Shown here one piece after another: positions 34,581-45,059 of a DNA stretch of 64,000 nt; the stretch's first letter is position 1, and each line of letters starts with the position of its first letter. Below the pieces are notes generated by a model that saw only the letters and a list, made by a program, of their open reading frames with translations, was not told the origin of the DNA and searched no databases. Source of the DNA: Prorocentrum cordatum. Lineage: Eukaryota; Sar; Dinophyceae; Prorocentrales; Prorocentraceae. Both the position numbers and the translations under genes were made by a program. The stretch spans positions 197,432 through 261,431 of the forward strand of contig CAUYUJ010015012.1 in NCBI GenBank assembly GCA_963575745.1. The letters are read 5' to 3'.

Positions 34581-35585
34581 TCAAGTGCACCACGCATGCC
34601 CCGGTACTGACAGCTGTTTGCAGATGCACAGTCCGCAGAGTGCCACGCACAGAGCTGCGATTCCAGGTCGAGCATCTCGAACGGGGGCAGCCGCGGCGGT
34701 CCGGCCCAATCTGCACGGATGCTGTGACAGCAGCGCCAGCGCCGTGTCAGCCCCAGCCAAAGTCACGCTGCGACCCACGAGCAGGCGAAGTGCCGCCAAG
34801 CCCGTGGAACCAGCGAACCCGCGGGTCGCAACTGACGTCCACTGCGCCAGCTCCAGCTGCGACAACAACACCGGCATGAAATTAGCTGTGTATCCCCCGA
34901 TTGGCAGGCCAGACCCGCACAAGGCATCCATGGCGCTCGACGCGTTGCCTTCTTGAAGTAGAGCGTGCGCCCCTGGAGCTCGGCGTGCAACACCAAGCAC
35001 TAAGGATGCAGGCCGTCGAGCTTTGCGCCGAGCGCGCGCCTGGGTGCCTGTGAGAAGCGACCGCCCGCGGCAAACGCGAATGCTGGGGTTCGCTACCTGC
35101 GCATCATCCGCGCGCGTTTGCAAGAGTCTCCTCACCAGATCGCCGCGATAGGATGCGGTCGTGAGAGGAACGCCCACGGCCTGCACCCATGCGTCCGTCC
35201 AGAGCAAGCAAGCAGCGCCGACAGCCGCCAAAAGGGCTGAACCATTCGTCCTCAGGCGCCGCAGCTGACAAATAACTGCGTGTACATCACGAGTGACGAG
35301 ACACGACACGCCGAACGGGATGAAGTCGACGACCCTGTCGCCGTTCCGAATCGCCCGCTGGCTGCGCCTGATGGTGCTCTTGAGCCACGAGACGAAGCTA
35401 GCACTTCTGACGTTGGTCATTCGGCGCAAGATATTGCCCTTCCGCCCCCGCAGGCCAGACTGCTCGCGAACTTGGCGAGCATGGTAGCGCCCAGACATGT
35501 GGATGTCATACTTGCGCTTCCGCGTTCCGAAATCCATGCTGCATGTTCTGCACCGCCACGGAGGGCCCTCGCACTCCCCAGACAT
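34581..35585 (-). CDS. Zinc-finger protein of unknown function, intact 334 codons
   Basis: The frame opens with ATG at 35585 and runs without a stop to 34581. Near the N-terminus (residues 12-35) CRTCSMDFGTRKRKYDIH followed by MSGRYH fits a C2H2 finger of the U1/matrin spacing (C-x2-C-x13-H-x5-H), a type found in RNA- or DNA-binding proteins. The next ~60 residues are strongly basic. The middle has two hydrophobic stretches (FGVSCLVTRDVHAVICQL and ALLAAVGAACLLW) and the remainder is Ala/Leu/Arg-rich. Nothing outside the finger was recognised. An SL-relic module (35621-35785) ends 36 bp upstream of the ATG, suggesting a processed trans-spliced origin. The GC-rich composition leaves a spurious ORF possible. 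Confidence 0.45.
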   Translation of the reverse strand: MSGECEGPPWRCRTCSMDFGTRKRKYDIHMSGRYHARQVREQSGLRGRKGNILRRMTNVRSASFVSWLKSTIRRSQRAIRNGDRVVDFIPFGVSCLVTRDVHAVICQLRRLRTNGSALLAAVGAACLLWTDAWVQAVGVPLTTASYRGDLVRRLLQTRADDAQVANPSIRVCRGRSLLTGTQARARRKARRPASLVLGVARRAPGAHALLQEGNASSAMDALCGSGLPIGGYTANFMPVLLSQLELAQWTSVATRGFAGSTGLAALRLLVGRSVTLAGADTALALLSQHPCRLGRTAAAAPVRDARPGIAALCVALCGLCICKQLSVPGHAWCT

Positions 35586-35620
35586 GGCTCACACCAACAT
35601 GTCCATGCCCACCGCTCTAC

Positions 35621-35785
35621 GGTGTTGGAAGGAAGAGCGCCCGTGCGGAGCTAAGCTCACAGCGAAAATGATGGGCGGAGAGAACTCACAGTCACTGGGA
35701 GATTGCTCGTAGGCAGCAGCGATTGCTGCTGGCCGAGCTAAGCTCACAGCCACACTTCATCACTTTGAACCAGAATGGCAACAGC
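35621..35785 (-). repeat. SL-relic leader module, relic at 35764-35785
   Basis: The relic matches the leader at 16 of 22 positions (minus core GTTGCCATTCTGGTTCAAAG). The module reads GTGAGCTTAGCTCCGCACGG and ends in CTTCCAACACC. The zinc-finger ORF starts 36 bp beyond. The flank 35786-36340 is shared in part with 45138-45560 (ACCAGAATGGCAAC, GAACTCCGATAACGA). Confidence 0.6.
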
Positions 35786-36344
35786 GACGACAACAGTGCA
35801 GGAAATATAGATTTGGGTCTCTCCTGAGCGCCTGGGTGAAATCCTGGCCCTTCCTAGAAGCCTGTGGGGCATGACGAAGTGCTGCGTGCCCTCTGGCTTT
35901 CCCCAGCCAACTTCTCGGGGGCCTCTGCAACCCGAGACCGCGCCATCTCGGGCCGCATTCCTCCGGGACCCCGCTGGGAGGAAAAGAAGTACCAGGAAGA
36001 AGAGGCAAGAACTATACCAGGAAGATCAGCAAACATAAGAAAGGAGAAGGACGACAAGGAGGAGGAAGAAACGCGTCGACGATGAGTCGTCGTCCACGGC
36101 GTCGTGGTCCTCATCGTCGTCGTCGTGGTCGTCATCGTCGTCGACGTCGTCATCCCCTTGAACCGTCTTGGAACGAGCTGAAGAACCTTCCACGCCGTCC
36201 AAGAACGTCGGGAAGCGGATTCGGCGAGATGACGAATGGCATCATACAACACACGCGAAGACATTCGCGCGCGCACCATCAGAACTCCGATAACGAAACG
36301 GCGGAGAAGGACGAAGAGCCTGAAGGACTCAGCTCCTGGTGTGA

Positions 36345-36985
36345 GTCACTCGGGCCCCTCCTCCTGGTGTGACTCGTTCGGGCTCCTCGTGGTGTGAGTC
36401 GTTCGGGGCCCTTGTCGTGGTGTGAGTCGTTCGGGCTCCTCGTGGTGTGAGTCGTTCGGGCGCCTTGTCCTGGTGTGAATCGTTCGGCCCCCTCCTTCTG
36501 GTGTGAGTCGTTCGGGCTCTTCGTGGTGTGTGTCGTTCGGGCCCCTCGTCCTGGTGTGAGTCGTCCGGGCTCCTCGTGGTGTGAGTCGTTCGGGGCCCTC
36601 GTCGTGGTGTGAGTCGTTCGGGCTTCTCGTGGTGTGAGTCGTTCGGGCTCCTCGTGGTGTGAGTCGTTCGGGCGCCTCGTCCTGGCGTGAATCGTTCGGG
36701 CCCCTCCTTCTGGTGTGAGTCGTTCGGGCTCTTCGTGGTGTGAGACGTTCGGGACCCTCGTCCTGGTGTGAGTCGTTCGGGCTCCTCGTGGTGTGAGTCG
36801 TTCGGAGCCCTCGTCGTGGTGTGAGTCGTTCGGGCTCCTCGTGGTGTGAGTCGTTCGGGCTCCTCGTCCTGGTGTGAATCGTTCGAGCCCCTCCTTCTGG
36901 TGTGAGTCGTTCGGGCTTTTCGTGGTGAGAGTCGTTCGGGCCCCTCGTCCTGGTGTGAGTCGTTCGGGCCCCTCGGGGCGCGAGG
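36345..36985. repeat. 80-bp three-phase satellite, inverted array
   Basis: The same satellite as elsewhere but in reverse orientation (GGTGTGAGTCGTTCGGGCTC, GGGCCCCTCGTCCTGGTGTG). It is open in minus frames over its length. It is bounded on the left by the flank of the module at 35.8-36.3 kb. Confidence 0.9.
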
Positions 36986-37004
36986 CGTTCGGGCGGGCGT
37001 CTTG

Positions 37005-37400
37005 GGGGCCTCTTGGCGGCCCCAGGGGCTTCTAGGAGCGTCTTGGGTGCCTTGGGGGAGCCGCTTCGGGCCTCCTGGGAGCCTCTTGGACTGTGGCGGG
37101 ATAGGCCGAAGGCCAGTAGATAGACTGTGGCGGGAAAGGCCGAAGGCCGCGTAGATAAGTCTGGAGCTCTTCGACCCCTGGAGGCCCTTCCGTGGCACTT
37201 TAAGCCGGCAAGAGTTGGGGAGGCCTTCTTCCTACTCTGGTTTTTATCTCCTTTCTTTCGTGAGCAAGGGCGGGTGCAGTTCAGCCTGCGCGTTGCGTAA
37301 CGCACGACGCGCCTACTGCGCGCGAGCGCGGTAGAGGAAGCATCGGAGGTTCGACTCCTCGGCCTGGCGAGGGCCCGATCGACCTCCAAAGCAAAAATCG
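37005..37400 (+). repeat. Partial unit start with tRNA-like box, copy 1
   Basis: After a GGGGGCCTCTTGG-type block (37005-37090) come GACTGTGGCGGGATAGGCCG (also at 51520), CCGTGGCACTTTAA and a conserved segment ACGCGCCTACTGCGCGCGAG then GCGGTAGAGGAAGC and GGAGGTTCGACTCC. The last matches a pol III B box, and GGTAGAG resembles a tRNA D-arm. Spacing is too short for a tRNA. Related copies lie at about 39897-39965, 47157-47225 and 51675-51745. Confidence 0.45.
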
Positions 37401-38074
37401 CCGCCTCCCGAGCAGCGAGAAGGGACTGCTGCAGCGAACTGGAAGCCGAACTGTGAAGCCACTGTTGCCTGTCTCAGGAGTCGGGGACCTCGACCTCAAC
37501 CTCGACTGTTCGGCCAAGGAGCTCATGATGGGAGCCTGAAGGTAGGGGTGCCAGACACTGGAGCACTGGAGGGAACAATCAGGATGCCACCAGGACTTGA
37601 GGCTTTCCTCAGAACGGCCACAGACAAGGGGAGGGGGGGCAGGAGAGAGCGGGCGAGTAGGGGGTTTGAAAACATGCGCGAAGCGTTTCGCCAGAAGGCG
37701 CACTTTCACTAAGGTCCCGGGGCCTGAACTCTACGGGTATTGGGAGTTAGGGAAGGCCTAAGCCTCCAGCTCTGGGTGTCACCGTCGCGTATAGGTCCTG
37801 GAGTATTAGCTCCCTGTGTGGTGCCCCCCACAGTACTATCCCTCTCCTCCTCTTCCCTCTCTTCCCCCATCCCCCCACCACCGCTGCCCGATCGGGAGGA
37901 GACCGGAGGGTGACGGAGGGGATGGGGACATATGAGAGGCAATCGCATCTGCGGCAAGGACGACAAGCGACGAGACGACGACCCACTCGCAGGGCGAGGT
38001 GCTCTTAACCCCGCCCACCATTATCTCCGGAGCCTTCCTCCCTCAACCTCCTCTCCATCTATCCCCCTCCCCCC
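37401..38074. other. Unassigned sequence
   Basis: The similarity to the tandem units stops at about 37390. Overlapping Pro/Arg/Ser-rich ORFs occur on both strands, with CCTCTTCCC-rich pyrimidine sequence at 37845-37880 and 38035-38105. Nothing was recognised. Confidence 0.4.
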
Positions 38075-38669
38075 TTATCCCTCATCTTCCCTCAGCCTCC
38101 TCCGCCGTTTTGCCCAGCGACCGTAAGACTGGCCGACGTATTCGGCCTGGTGACGCCGCCGCTCCGCCCCCGTCGGCTTGCACAGCGCCTTGTCGAGGGC
38201 CCCTCGCCTGCAAGCCCGCGCGCTGACCATGGCGAGCCGCGGAACCTGGCCATGGTCGGCGCGCGAGCGCACAGGCGAAACGCCCCCCCCGAACCATGGC
38301 TGTCTTGTAGGCGTCCTGGTAGTTGTCATACGCCAAGTCTGCGTGGCGCCTGTACTCCGCTGCTTTCGCCTCCTGGCGGTCGGCCCCCTCCTGCACAATG
38401 ACCCACGCGCTGCGCGCGTGAATCGTCTCGCGCCAGGCCTCCGCGGCCTCCGTCTCCACGGTGGCCTCCGCGTCGGCGGAGGTCGTGCCCGCGGCGGCAT
38501 CGGTCGCCCCAAGACCGGGCGCCTCGTCGCCCGTCTCGGTCGAGGATGCCTCGGCGGCCTGGGCGGCCGAGGAGTCCTCGACCCCTGCAGACCCCTGAGC
38601 GCCCAGCAGGCGCCTGACGACATTCGGCTCCTCGAGCCGCTCGCGCTTGGGCGGTGGCCCCCCAGCCAT
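38075..38669 (-). pseudogene. Ala/Glu-rich helical protein, one frameshift at a C-run
   Basis: ATG at 38669 sits in GCCATGG context. The first ~125 codons read MAGGPPPKRERLEEPNVVRR, an Ala/Glu/Thr-rich linker, then the helix AWRETIHARSAWVIVQEGA and AEYRRHADLAYDNYQDAYKT. Beyond the C8 run at 38283-38290 the plausible frame changes to one reading ALDKALCKPTGAERRRHQAE and VGQSYGRWAKRRRRL, ending at 38075. The shift at a homopolymer may be a sequencing error. No family was recognised. An SL-relic module ends 114 bp upstream of the ATG. Confidence 0.45.
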
Positions 38670-38782
38670 GGCCTTCGAAACACACGGCCAGGCTTCGACC
38701 AAAGCGGCTAGGCCCAGCGGCTAGGCTCACCTCCTGTTCCTCCTTCTGCGCCCTATGGGGCGACGAAGCGCGAACGCCCTCA

Positions 38783-38926
38783 GGTGTTGGAAAGAAGAGC
38801 GTCCGTGCTGAGCTAAGCTCACTGCGCAAATGGTAGGCGGAGCTGCCAGTAGAGCCACAGGGAGATTGCTGGGCAATGGCCGACAATAGCTTGGGCCAAC
38901 TGGGCTTGGGCCACAATGGTTACGGA
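38783..38926 (-). repeat. SL-relic leader module with two abutting DinoSL relics
   Basis: 38905-38926 on minus matches the DinoSL at 19 of 22 positions. It is followed without a gap by 38890-38904, CCCAGTTGGCCCAAG, which matches 11 of 15 bases of the leader truncated at its internal AG (CCATTTTGGCTCAAG). CTATTGTCGGCC after that may be a third. Stacked truncated leaders are the pattern described for dinoflagellate genes that were trans-spliced, retroposed and trans-spliced again. The module ends in CTTCTTTCCAACACC, and the Ala-rich ORF follows. Confidence 0.7.
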
Positions 38927-39209
38927 AAATCGCTAGGGAATCGCAACCCCTTCGACCCTCTGATGGCCAAGCCCTTGTGAACCCTAGCCTTTGTCACACC
39001 CCCTTGTGCGCCCGAGTTCCTGATCTCGACTCCCAGGAAACAGCAATAGCACCATCCCCAGAGCCAACGCGACTAGTAAACCCGATAGGAACTCGAAAGA
39101 CATCTGGCACCAGCGCGGTTACCAGACGTTGCGATTGAACTTTCCAAGGGTTCCCCTGTGGATGGCGGTTCCGGAAAAGGTATCTTGTGGCTTGTGGGCG
39201 GAGGGCAGA
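38927..39209. repeat. Flank of SL-relic module, R1 family
   Basis: 38927-39095 matches 27435-27600 and 23348-23500 (GGGAATCGCAACCCCTTCGA, CTGATGGCCAAGCCCTTGTG). 39096-39209 has no identified counterpart or gene. Confidence 0.6.
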
Positions 39210-39344
39210 GCTACGCGCATTCTCGCACAAACCTCGTCTGCATGGAGACGCATGGAGCTCACTAGCGGGGTTACCAGACCTTGCCATTTCAGCGACGTTC
39301 AAGATGCGCTGGTATAGCGCTCTCATGTCCACACGCAAGGAGGA

Positions 39345-39745
39345 GCCCGAACGACTCACACCAGGACGAGGGGCCCCAACGACTCACACCTCGAGGAGCC
39401 CGAACGACTCACACACAAGGAGGGGCCCCAGCGACTCACACCAGGACGAGCGGCCCGAACGACTCACACCACGAGGAGCCCGAACGACTCACACGCAAGG
39501 AGGCGCCCAAACGACTCACACCAGGACGAGGGGCCCGAACGACTCACACCACGAGGAGCCCGAACGACTCACACACAAGGAGGGGCCCGAACGACGCACA
39601 CCAGGACAAGGGGCCCGAACGACTCACACCACGAGAAGCCCGAACGACTCAGACACAATGAGGGGCCCAAAACCCTCACACAAGGAAGGACGAGTGGCCC
39701 CAACGACTCACACCACGAGGAGCCGGAACGACTCACATATCTGCA
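39345..39745. repeat. 80-bp three-phase satellite, array in U1
   Basis: The 28 + 25 + 27 bp alternation is clear. The array closes on GGAACGACTCACATATCTGC followed by the CTCTGGAGGC segment that starts the next part of the unit. Confidence 0.92.
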
Positions 39746-39896
39746 ACGCACAGAGAACCGAACTCTCGCATTCTCTCTGGAGGCACTCCCGTGGCACGTA
39801 AACCTGCAAGATTAAGGGGGGACTTATTCCTGCTTAGGTTTTTTTTTTCCTTTCTTTGATGGGCAAGGGCGGGTGCAGTTCAGCCAGCACGTTGCG

Positions 39897-39965
39897 CAAC
39901 GCACGACGCGCCTACTGCGCGCGAGCGCGGTGGACGAAGCATCGGAGGTTCGACTTCCAGGCCTG
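39897..39965 (+). other. tRNA-like box, copy 2
   Basis: ACGCGCCTACTGCGCGCGAG, then GCGGTGGACGAAGC and GGAGGTTCGACTTCC keep the B-box-like core; it lies about 800 bp beyond the 3' end of the helicase ORF, on the opposite strand. Function unknown. Confidence 0.35.
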
Positions 39966-40439
39966 GCGAGGACCCGATCGACCTCCAAAGAAAAAATCGC
40001 CTGATCTCTCACCCCCTTGGCAGCGAGGGGAAGGTTCAAACTCTGTCCGCGTGTTTATGTTAATTTGTTATTGTGTATGTGTGTGTTTTGCGTGTGTGTT
40101 CTGCATGTATGTGCGCGCGCGTGTGCGTTTGACGGAGCAGGGCACCCTAATTTGGCAAAGGGGCGAGATCTTGCAAATAAAAGCTCGACAGTGGCGCGTG
40201 TCTGGGGCATCCCGCGGCGGCAACCGTGCCTGCATGTCCTCGGGCGTTAGCCGCAACAACGCTGCTGCCACGAGGGCGGGGCCAATGGGGCAAGGAGTGA
40301 AACATGCATCACAGCAAAAAGTGGCGAGCCCGTAAGCGTGATGGACGATGTAATCTAATCCAGCAGCGCTGCCACATCGAGGCAAAACCAAGATGGGCGC
40401 GAGCGTTCCGCTCGGTCTCCAGAGTGAGGAGGCTACGAG

Positions 40440-40690
40440 GAGTGCCCCTCCTGTCGTCGCCGCGGCGTCGGCGTCGTCGGCGTCGCCATTCACGTTCTCG
40501 TTGTCGTCGTCGTCGTTGTCTCGACGACGTCGTCGTCGAGTCGTCGTCGTCGTCGTCGTCCTCCGCGTCGGCGTCGTCGTCGTGGTCGTCGTCGTCGTCA
40601 TCGTCGTCGTCGTCGAGCGGTCATCGTCGTCGTCGTCGTCGTGGTCGTGGTCGTCGTCGTCGCCTTCGACGTTTTCAACGTCGTCGCCGT
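40440..40690. repeat. CGT trinucleotide microsatellite in U1
   Basis: CGTCGT with GTC, GGC and CTC variants. It has an equivalent at 47715-47960 in U2 and a shortened one at 52250-52312 in U3. It lies just beyond the helicase stop codon. Confidence 0.9.
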
Positions 40691-40771
40691 CGGCGTCCTC
40701 CACCGATTATCACTGCTACGCACCAAAACCGCTCCTGCTTCGTCAACTCCCGTAGCAGAAAGACTGGGAAT

Positions 40772-43700
40772 CTAAGCGCCCACGCCGAGCAAATCCTTCA
40801 CATCTGCTTCATAAAGATCTTGCAGAGATGCTAACTCGATACCTACCAGGTCGGCGCGCGTGGCCCTTTCGGCCATTCCAGTGCGCCCCTGCGCCTCGAC
40901 ATCGGACGTAAACACGTCACTTAATGCACCAACACAGAGCCACGTCTCCTCTGTCAGTTTGCGGAACTCAAGAACGGGTGATTGCGTCGCAGATGTGAGT
41001 TCAGACGTAGACTCGCTTGACTCGGTCTCGTCGCAGATCACCAACGCGGAGTCCAAGGGGCCTACTGAATTGTTGCACACGAGGCCCGCAATTCTCACCG
41101 CGGAATACACCAAAGCCGCCCACTTCCAGCTCTTGCAGATAACTACGATGCCGCCCAAGAGGAAAGACTGCTCGTGGTCCACTGCCCCTCCGCCAACATA
41201 CATGTAGACGACGCTCTTGCCCTTGTCCTTGATGGCTGTGGCTATGCGTCCGGACTGGCAGGCCTTGTTGAACCAAAGGTCCCCATCTTCTTCTATGGCC
41301 CGCATGCTATGCAGTTCTCTGCTCACACGCGCATGCAACACGAGGTCTTTTTCCAGCACGAACGACAGAAACCAGGCCAGGCTGCAGAGTGCTGTTATAG
41401 CGCTCTCGACCTCCAGACCAGCGTGAGCATGAAGGAATGGGAAGCAGAGGCGCGTCACGCCTTTGCTTGCTTCGGAGCTCACCTCTGCGGTGGCGCACGG
41501 CAGCAACAAATGGCCGAACGTCAAGGCTGGCATCCAATTCATCAAGTCCACATCGCACCTCACCTTGTCGTGCATATCCTGCACGTCCCATCGCTCGGCT
41601 GCCGCTCCATGGCCCAAATTCCGAAGCGACCTGGTAGGCTCGCGCACGAATTGCGCCAGAGAGGTGCCTGCGCCAGCTGCTTGCGCTAGGACATCATCGA
41701 AGGATTTGTAGTCGCTGCGTCCCTGGCCGAGGGTCGGCAAGTTGGGAATCTGGTTCCGCTCCAGCTTCCACCGCACATCATAAGCAATGTCCTGCACACG
41801 ACGAACAGCATCATGCCGAAGCCAAACCGCAAAGCAGTCGTGATACGACGCTCGTATATTCTGGCGCTCCTCGAGAATGCCCCACGGCAGGTTGTTCTCC
41901 CAGATGTGTTTGTTCCTGCGCTTCGCGTACTCGGAGCAAACTCGTCCTTGGACCCACCGCCGACATACTCATGGCGAGCCTCGCGGGGCCTTCCTGGATG
42001 CCCGAAGGGTTGTACCTCAACCCACATGCAAGTCTTCATCGCCCCGCGCGTCACGTTGATGCACTCTTGGTTCAAGTTCCTTTGCGTCCCAGCGCATTGG
42101 TCCTGAGCACCCACTGTGCGACGATGCCGCACGCAGTGAACTATAGGGACGCTCTCCCCCCTCACATTCAAAGGGAGCGACGCTTGCACGACCCCTGGGC
42201 CCAGAGCGGAGTCATCGAAAGCAGCTTACATCAAGCAACACAGCGGGATTGCTGACCGGCTCAGAGGCATGATGACCAGCACCGTTGGTCGTGGGAAAGC
42301 TTGCCCCTCCCGCTGAAGATTCCGATGCTCACACAAATCTGCGGCAACGGCGTGGCATAAACATTCGAACAAGAGAGGGTGCCAACCGACTTCATCACCG
42401 CCCCGCACTGGACTCCTCCACCACTGGCCGCCGTCGTAGAATACGTGCTGCAACCTGGTGTCACGAGCGACAGCGGAATCAGCGGCAAAAGTGCTCGCGA
42501 ACTCAAAACAGTGCGCCACGTAGTTGCACGCGTCCTTGCCGCGCCTTTTGCAAACGTCGAGAACTGCATTCTCGGCCTTGTGGCACCATTCGTACCGCGG
42601 ACGGGCCTCAGGGACGGCCACGCTTCCTGTCAGAGCCGACTGCGTGGGCTGAGCTACGCTCACTGCCAACGCGGTGCAATCCTCGCCATCACCTCCCAGG
42701 CCATGCGGAGCGAAGGGCAGCGCGCCGACCGGGCTGTCAGAGCTGACGGTGGAGCGGGAACGCCGGCCACCGACATTTTCCACTCTCTAATGCTGGTCCC
42801 CCACCATGAGCAATGTCTGTACAGACACGTTCGCCAAAGCAGCTACCACCTGGGAAACGTCGTAGGACTCAAACTCTTCCATGCAGAACAGGCTGATCTC
42901 CAGGCGATCCAACAAACGGTTCAGGTATCCTTTAATGGCTCCCGCCCGCCGCTTGACGAAAGAATCCATTGTTGACACGATGAGATAACCGTTGGTGCCT
43001 TCTTTGATGACGTCCTCCCAGAGCTCCGCCCTTCTCCACTTGATGGCGAGGATCTGTAGCATGTGTTGGCGAGCAAGGTCGCGGAACACCTCCAGCGCCG
43101 CGAACTCAGCGTCCCCAACCACGACAGAACGGGCCGCTGGCAAGTCCTTCCAGGAGATGCGGAACTCCATGATACTCTGAAAAGCAGGACGTAACTGCAA
43201 AGCTTCCAGCTCTTGCACCTGTGCGCGCAGAAAGTGCAGCTGTTCATTCACCAAGTCCGCAACCTTATTTTCCCATGTGTTCAACGCCCCAGGGGCATCT
43301 GAAGGGCGCCCAAGCCAAACAACTCGGGGCCCGAAATCATCCGCCACAAACACCTTGTCTAGGAAATCCGGACCTTGTAACATAGAGTCACGCAGATTAC
43401 GCGAAGGAGTCACGATCATCACTGCGCCATTTTGTCTGTCGACGTGGTCCAACGCTGTCTCCACCAGCAAAGCCAGCAGTAGCGACTTCCCAGTACCTGC
43501 GAAAGCCTGGATCATTAAGTGATGATTGTCCGAGGCGTTGATGATCTCCATGCATCGCTTCTGATCGTCCGACAGCTGAATGCGGCGCCTGCGCAATACC
43601 GACTGGATGAAAGGAGACGATGGAGACACTCTGTTCTTAAGCACATTCCCCACTGCGACTGACGATCCAGACCAAGGTTGCAGTATGGAAAAAGGCAGCC

Positions 43701-45039
43701 CGCAGAGCGCCGAGCCCAAGAGTATTCTCCGCAGTAGCGCTGCGAACAAGAGCAGCGTGCTGGTATACTCGATTGCCAACCCATTCAAGGAGAACGCCGA
43801 GATACTCTCCCTCTTCATCCACCTCTGGCTCCAGAGTGATGCGAGTAGTGCAATCTTTCCTCGGCGCAGCCGTTGCGACATGGAGCGTTCCGCTCCGGTA
43901 GGCGGCTTCCAGGGTATCTGGGCTAACGTGCGGGCTAGCAATGCAAATGTCTCGACAGCCTGCGCTAAGCGCATTGCCCTGGATGCCCATGTTCGACAGT
44001 ACGCGCGTACTTATCATCCACAGCATGCGATGCTTGTCAGTTGCGAAGTCGCCGTCGGAGTCTACGCGCCAGCGGGCATCCCTGTCAGTGAACGTGTTCA
44101 TGTTGTACACGATGGAAGCACAACCGAGGTTGTCCTTGTGAACCTTCAGACGCACCACATCTTCGTTGCGAACAGACCCCGCCCGCAGTTCGCACAGCAG
44201 CTTGCCCTTCGCAGCATGCAGCAGGGCCGGCACGATCTCGGACTCTAGGTTGAACCTGGTCTCGCGAGCCACGTTGCTGGGCCCCAAGCCGCAACAGTCC
44301 ACGGACATGTGCACGGCGAACTTCACCAAGCGGGCGCAACTGCACCCCCGAGCCACGATATCTGCGGGCGCAAACACCGTGTCACCGCAAGCTTTCCAGG
44401 CAGTGCTGGGGCGCTCCGGAGGAGGCAGCTCCTTCGCGCCTAACTGTGCGACGAGTTTCCTCATGCAGTTCAGCTCACCGCCGCCATCCTGCCTCGGCCT
44501 CTTGGTAGTGTGAGCGAACTTGTTCGCGAGGGCCTGCTCCGCGAACTCTATATTGCTCTCACGGCGTTCAGTTTTATTCGCCGAACTAGCTCTGGCGGCA
44601 GGCAATCCGCAATGTCTGCTGGGCGACGGCGGTATGGCGACGCTCGGTCGCTGCCAAAAGAAGGAAGAATGACAACCTCCTCCTCGGCACGTGCAGCCAC
44701 CCAAAACTTCAAGACTGCCTTGCCGGGCAATGTACTGTGGATGACGGCAGCCTCGCCACGCGGTAACCATGCGCCACGAACTGCAAGAATGACACGCGGA
44801 GTCTCTGACGCATTTGGAAATTGGCAGGCGGCACGACCCTTCAGCAAGCAATTCGACCCGTTCCGAGCCGGATGAGCGCAGCTAAATTCTGCATCTTGAC
44901 TTCCCGACGGAACGCCACCATCGAGCGATGATCCAAACGTGTTCACCATGAACTCCTCGAAATCCTTGCCCTCGCCCTGCTCGCTCCAAGGGGCCCCCGT
45001 TGCTAGCAAGGTTACCAGGGCGCACGGGCACCTCTCCAT
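40772..45039 (-). pseudogene. SF1-type DNA/RNA helicase gene, broken (copy A)
   Basis: From ATG 45039 (reading MERCPCALVTLLATG) the coding path runs to 40772 across three frames. Helicase landmarks: IQLSDDQKRCMEII (Q-motif-like), AFAGTGKSLLL (Walker A, about 43506-43477), LFCMEEFES (Walker B, about 42885), LLMVGDQH (motif III, 42810-42790), and ECINVTRGAMKTC (motif VI-like, about 42060). The set fits superfamily 1, UPF1- or Pif1-like. The ~430-residue N-terminus and the C-terminus are unrecognised. Breaks: a 2-bp insertion near 44550, a T5-run shift near 43670, in-frame TAG at 42787-42789 directly after motif III, TAA at 42226-42228, and a shift near 41940. Five lesions mean a pseudogene. The SL relic at 45116-45137 lies 77 bp upstream. 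Confidence 0.65.
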
Positions 45040-45059
45040 GCCGACCGCAAGGAAAGCTG

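Noticed and set aside
37340-37365. True tRNA gene
   Set aside because: The D-arm-like and T-arm-like parts are only about 10 nt apart, leaving no room for an anticodon arm.
36346-37389. 347-codon minus ORF rich in Arg, Thr, His and Pro
   Set aside because: It is the inverted 80-bp satellite read in frame, extended by chance into the adjoining unit.
38890-38926. Functional SL RNA gene
   Set aside because: The leader copy is not followed by a GT donor and no Sm-site-bearing intron part was seen; it is followed by a truncated leader instead.
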